DNA of 21,433 nt from assembly GCA_038253135.1 (NCBI GenBank), contig JBBSHJ010000054.1:1-21433 (forward strand), written 5' to 3'. Below are positions 21,205 through 21,433 of this stretch, in pieces. The position numbers and the translations under genes were made by a program. The notes beneath the pieces were generated by a model. The model saw only the letters and a program-made list of their open reading frames with translations, searched no databases and was not told where the DNA came from. This stretch comes from JBBSHJ01 sp038253135 (GTDB lineage Bacteria; Actinomycetota; Actinomycetes; Mycobacteriales; QHCD01). How positions within the stretch are numbered: the first letter of the stretch is position 1; every line of letters begins with the position of its first letter.

Positions 21205-21433
21205 ATCTCTATCTTCGCTCATTGCGTTGTCCGCGGGCCAGTCCGGCGCTGGCGCGGGCGCTGCGGTGGAGCCGCCAGTTGATGTGCCGGCCGATTTGCT
21301 GTCGGCGTTGCGGTTGGTCACCGATCCGCGATGCCGGCGCGGGGTGCGCCACCAGCTGGTGTCGGTGCTCGGGCTCGCGGTGTGCGCGGTGCTCGCCGGC
21401 GCCCGTTCCTATGTCGCGATCGCCGAATGGGCG
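21197..21433 (+). CDS. ISAs1-family transposase, N-terminal part
   Basis: The first 79 codons of a DDE transposase, running off the window. After a short Ala/Gly/Ser leader come VDVPADLLSALRLVTDPR, then CRRGVRHQLVSVLGLAVCAV and LAGARSYVAIAEWA. This is the conserved N-terminal domain of ISAs1-family enzymes (DPR...RG.RH.L..VL.LAV.AVLAGA.S..AI.EWA). The GTG at 21197 has AGGAG 8 bases upstream. The start region is locked in a predicted hairpin. The catalytic DDE part is not included, so intactness cannot be judged. Confidence 0.88.
   Translation, partial: MSASLSSLIALSAGQSGAGAGAAVEPPVDVPADLLSALRLVTDPRCRRGVRHQLVSVLGLAVCAVLAGARSYVAIAEWA

Larger units (their letters stand above)
21130..21433 (+). 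mobile_element. Left part of an ISAs1-family insertion sequence
   Basis: The element is identified by its transposase start and the stem-loop before it. The terminal inverted repeat cannot be fixed without the other end, which is outside the window; the true left end is probably between about 20975 and 21130. It lies 200-300 bases from the promoter of the secreted-protein unit. Confidence 0.75.

Noticed and set aside
1..21433. CRISPR array, phage integration site or replication origin
   Set aside because: No regularly spaced repeats, no integrase, no tRNA-associated repeat and no DnaA-box cluster were seen.

Overview
The window is high-GC actinobacterial DNA. GTG starts and ATGA/GTGA/TGATG overlaps are common, several genes appear to have leaderless promoters (TANNNT 6-7 bases before the start codon), and a Bpa proteasome activator ending in GQYL places it among actinobacteria with a proteasome. 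I cannot fix the genus. The first 14 kb looks like an accessory, much-rearranged metal and envelope island. The 14.1-18.9 kb stretch looks like ordinary chromosome. The last 2.5 kb is accessory again and ends inside an insertion sequence.

Layout. (1) 1-1650 is a graveyard of a copper-resistance and efflux locus: a broken csoR, a copZ with a frameshifted tail, the first metal-binding domain of a copA P-type ATPase, the 3' end of a DHA2-type MFS exporter and perhaps a TetR stub. (2) 1658-8892 is an envelope module: ccsB, blaI-blaR (BlaI repressor plus M56 membrane peptidase), a TlpA-like lipoprotein, then lgt-tlpA-ccdA-resB. Together ccsB, ccdA, resB and tlpA make a complete system II cytochrome c maturation set. 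The ccdA copy here carries a one-base frameshift. (3) 9132-12025 holds the two ends of one multicopper oxidase gene on the minus strand, with an arsR-CDF-CDF metal-efflux operon on the plus strand between them and the middle of the oxidase missing. (4) 12185-13824 is a small membrane protein divergent from an L,D-transpeptidase lipoprotein. (5) 14143-18861 contains an SDR oxidoreductase, serS, a HAD phosphatase, a coiled-coil protein and bpa. (6) 18862-19648 has no convincing gene. (7) 19649-20913 is a two-gene unit of a secreted and a membrane-anchored protein of unknown function in visibly less GC-rich DNA. (8) 21130-21433 is the start of an ISAs1-family element with a stem-loop over its transposase start.

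The most interesting signal is a shared dyad, TAC(G/T)A-N7-TAGTAG. It occurs four times, only in the three divergent intergenic regions of the envelope module (ccsB/blaI, tlpA/lgt with two copies, small membrane protein/L,D-transpeptidase), lying over or beside the predicted -10 elements. I infer that it is the BlaI operator. If so, cytochrome c maturation, lipoprotein lipidation, thiol-disulfide lipoproteins and a peptidoglycan cross-linking enzyme form one BlaR/BlaI-controlled envelope regulon, later cut through by an unrelated metal-efflux cassette. All functional calls rest on reading the translations; no search was run.
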